NCBI RefSeq assembly: GCF_900113715.1
Contig: NZ_FOQK01000003.1
Coordinates: forward strand, 1 to 64,000
Length of the DNA: 64,000 bases
DNA from: Pseudoselenomonas ruminantium
GTDB taxonomy: Bacteria > Bacillota > Negativicutes > Selenomonadales > Selenomonadaceae
Direction of reading: 5' to 3'
Part shown: piece by piece, positions 63,186-64,000 of the stretch
Layout of the letters: every line of letters starts with the position of its first letter
Position numbering within the stretch: the stretch's first letter is position 1
Program-made: the position numbers and the translations under genes
Notes under the pieces: generated by a model
Told to the model about the DNA's origin: nothing
What the model saw: only the letters and a program-made list of their open reading frames with translations
Database searches by the model: none

Positions 63186-64000
63186 TCGAAACGAAAAACA
63201 ACTGGGCAGACCGCCTCTCCCCCGGCGTCAATGCCATCGCTCCCTCGGGTATCCGCAAATTCTTCGATATCGCTGCCCAGATGGAGGATGTCATCTCCCT
63301 TGGTGTCGGCGAACCGGACTTTGTCACACCATGGTCTATCCGTGAAAGCTGTGTCTACGGATTAGAGCAGGGCTACACATCCTATACGGCCAACCGCGGC
63401 CTGCCCGAGCTGCGGCAGGAAATCTGCCAGCACTTCCACGACTGCTATCAGACCGACTACGATGCCGCCACCGATGTCCTGGTGACGGTCGGCGTCAGCG
63501 AAGCTCTCGATATCGCCATGCGCGCCATCCTCGCACCTGGCGATGAAGTGCTGATTCCCGAGCCTTGCTACGTCTCATATCAAGCCTGCACGATTTTGGC
63601 CGGTGGTGTTCCTGTGGCCGTTCCCGCGAAAATCGAGAACGAATTCCGCATCACGCCGGCTGAACTTGAGGAGCATGTCACGGAGCGCACCAAGGTGCTG
63701 CTGATTGGCTATCCGAACAACCCGACCGGTGCCATCATGACACGCAAGGATCTCCTGGCCATCGCGGACTTTGCCGAAAAACACGACCTTATCGTCATTT
63801 CCGATGAAATCTACGGCGACCTGACCTATGGCGGCGAAGAGCATGTCTGCTTCGCTTCGCTGCCGCGCATGCAGGAGCGCACCATCCTGCTCAATGGCTT
63901 TTCCAAAGCCTATGCCATGACGGGCTGGCGCATCGGCTATGCGCTCGGCAATCCGACCATCATCGCCGCCATGACGAAAATCCATCAGTACACGATGCTC
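63182..64000 (+). CDS. PLP-dependent class I/II aminotransferase (cut by window edge)
   Basis: The first 273 residues are present. Motifs: SLGVGEPDFVTP near 40, YTSYTANRGLPELR, YPNNPTGAIM near 180, and the PLP-binding lysine in NGFSKAYAMTGWRIGYALG. This is the aspartate/aromatic (fold type I, class I) aminotransferase family, PatA/AraT-like. The true donor is unknown; the T-box specificity would point to it. It is translationally coupled to the Lrp-like regulator. The C-terminus lies outside. Confidence 0.93.
   Translation, partial: MIETKNNWADRLSPGVNAIAPSGIRKFFDIAAQMEDVISLGVGEPDFVTPWSIRESCVYGLEQGYTSYTANRGLPELRQEICQHFHDCYQTDYDAATDVLVTVGVSEALDIAMRAILAPGDEVLIPEPCYVSYQACTILAGGVPVAVPAKIENEFRITPAELEEHVTERTKVLLIGYPNNPTGAIMTRKDLLAIADFAEKHDLIVISDEIYGDLTYGGEEHVCFASLPRMQERTILLNGFSKAYAMTGWRIGYALGNPTIIAAMTKIHQYTML

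Overview
The window reads as core chromosome of a diderm Firmicute of the class Negativicutes, most likely Selenomonadaceae (Selenomonas/Mitsuokella-like). The reasons are: (i) a succinate-to-propionate gene set (CoA transferase, split B12-dependent methylmalonyl-CoA mutase, MeaB, epimerase, biotin-dependent methylmalonyl-CoA decarboxylase subunits); (ii) Gram-positive-type stress and regulatory genes (ctsR-mcsA-mcsB-clpC-radA, rex, T-box leaders, BirA-like operator); and (iii) outer-membrane or surface-polysaccharide genes (LptA/OstA-like protein, Wzz, O-antigen-ligase-like protein). The organism assignment is inference from gene content. No phage, IS transposase, rRNA or CRISPR array was seen.

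Layout. 1-2400: end of a surface-polysaccharide locus (sugar transferase, Wzz), a stem-loop-rich gap with a plus-strand promoter, tRNA-Leu(UAG), and a 25-aa holin-like toxin missed by ordinary gene calling. 2560-9980: dacA and the CtsR operon ctsR-mcsA-mcsB-clpC-(42-aa membrane peptide)-radA. 10000-12980: a lone ZnuA-type lipoprotein and a 614-aa fusion of an NRPS condensation-like domain to a cyclic-nucleotide-binding-like domain. 13040-20700: the propionate operon, with no membrane beta subunit of the decarboxylase. 20700-27170: rex, an O-antigen-ligase-like gene, folC and valS behind a T-box. 27200-41230: VanW protein, uvrB-uvrA, two S-component-like membrane proteins flanking a shared promoter region, an HD-GYP protein, leuS, yitT, nif3, trmK and tRNA-Asn. 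41300-46270: dgt-dnaG-rpoD and a divergent lptA-like gene. 46270-49490: glyQS with T-box. 49490-54060: phoH, a ybeY-era gene fusion, DUF502, recO and a lipoprotein. 54060-55215: a repeat island holding a DUF559 endonuclease-like gene and two 269-bp direct repeats. 55220-62300: bioB with a BirA-like operator, a DUF2156 protein, a lone dhaM, purL and a YhcH protein. 62400-64000: a T-box leader, an Lrp/AsnC regulator and a truncated aminotransferase.

How genes work together. The propionate operon converts succinyl-CoA through (R)- and (S)-methylmalonyl-CoA to propionyl-CoA; CoA is recycled by the transferase, and biotin made by BioB is needed for MmdC. Rex sits one transcription unit away and may link the pathway to NADH/NAD+. 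The ClpC/McsB genes form the phosphoarginine protein-quality system under CtsR. phoH-ybeY/era-recO links ribosome maturation to repair.

The strongest leads are the DUF559/palindromic-repeat island, the condensation-cNMP-binding fusion, the YbeY-Era fusion, the 42-aa clpC-radA peptide and a T-box that controls a transcription factor. All functional statements come from reading the sequence and from family knowledge; no database search was run.
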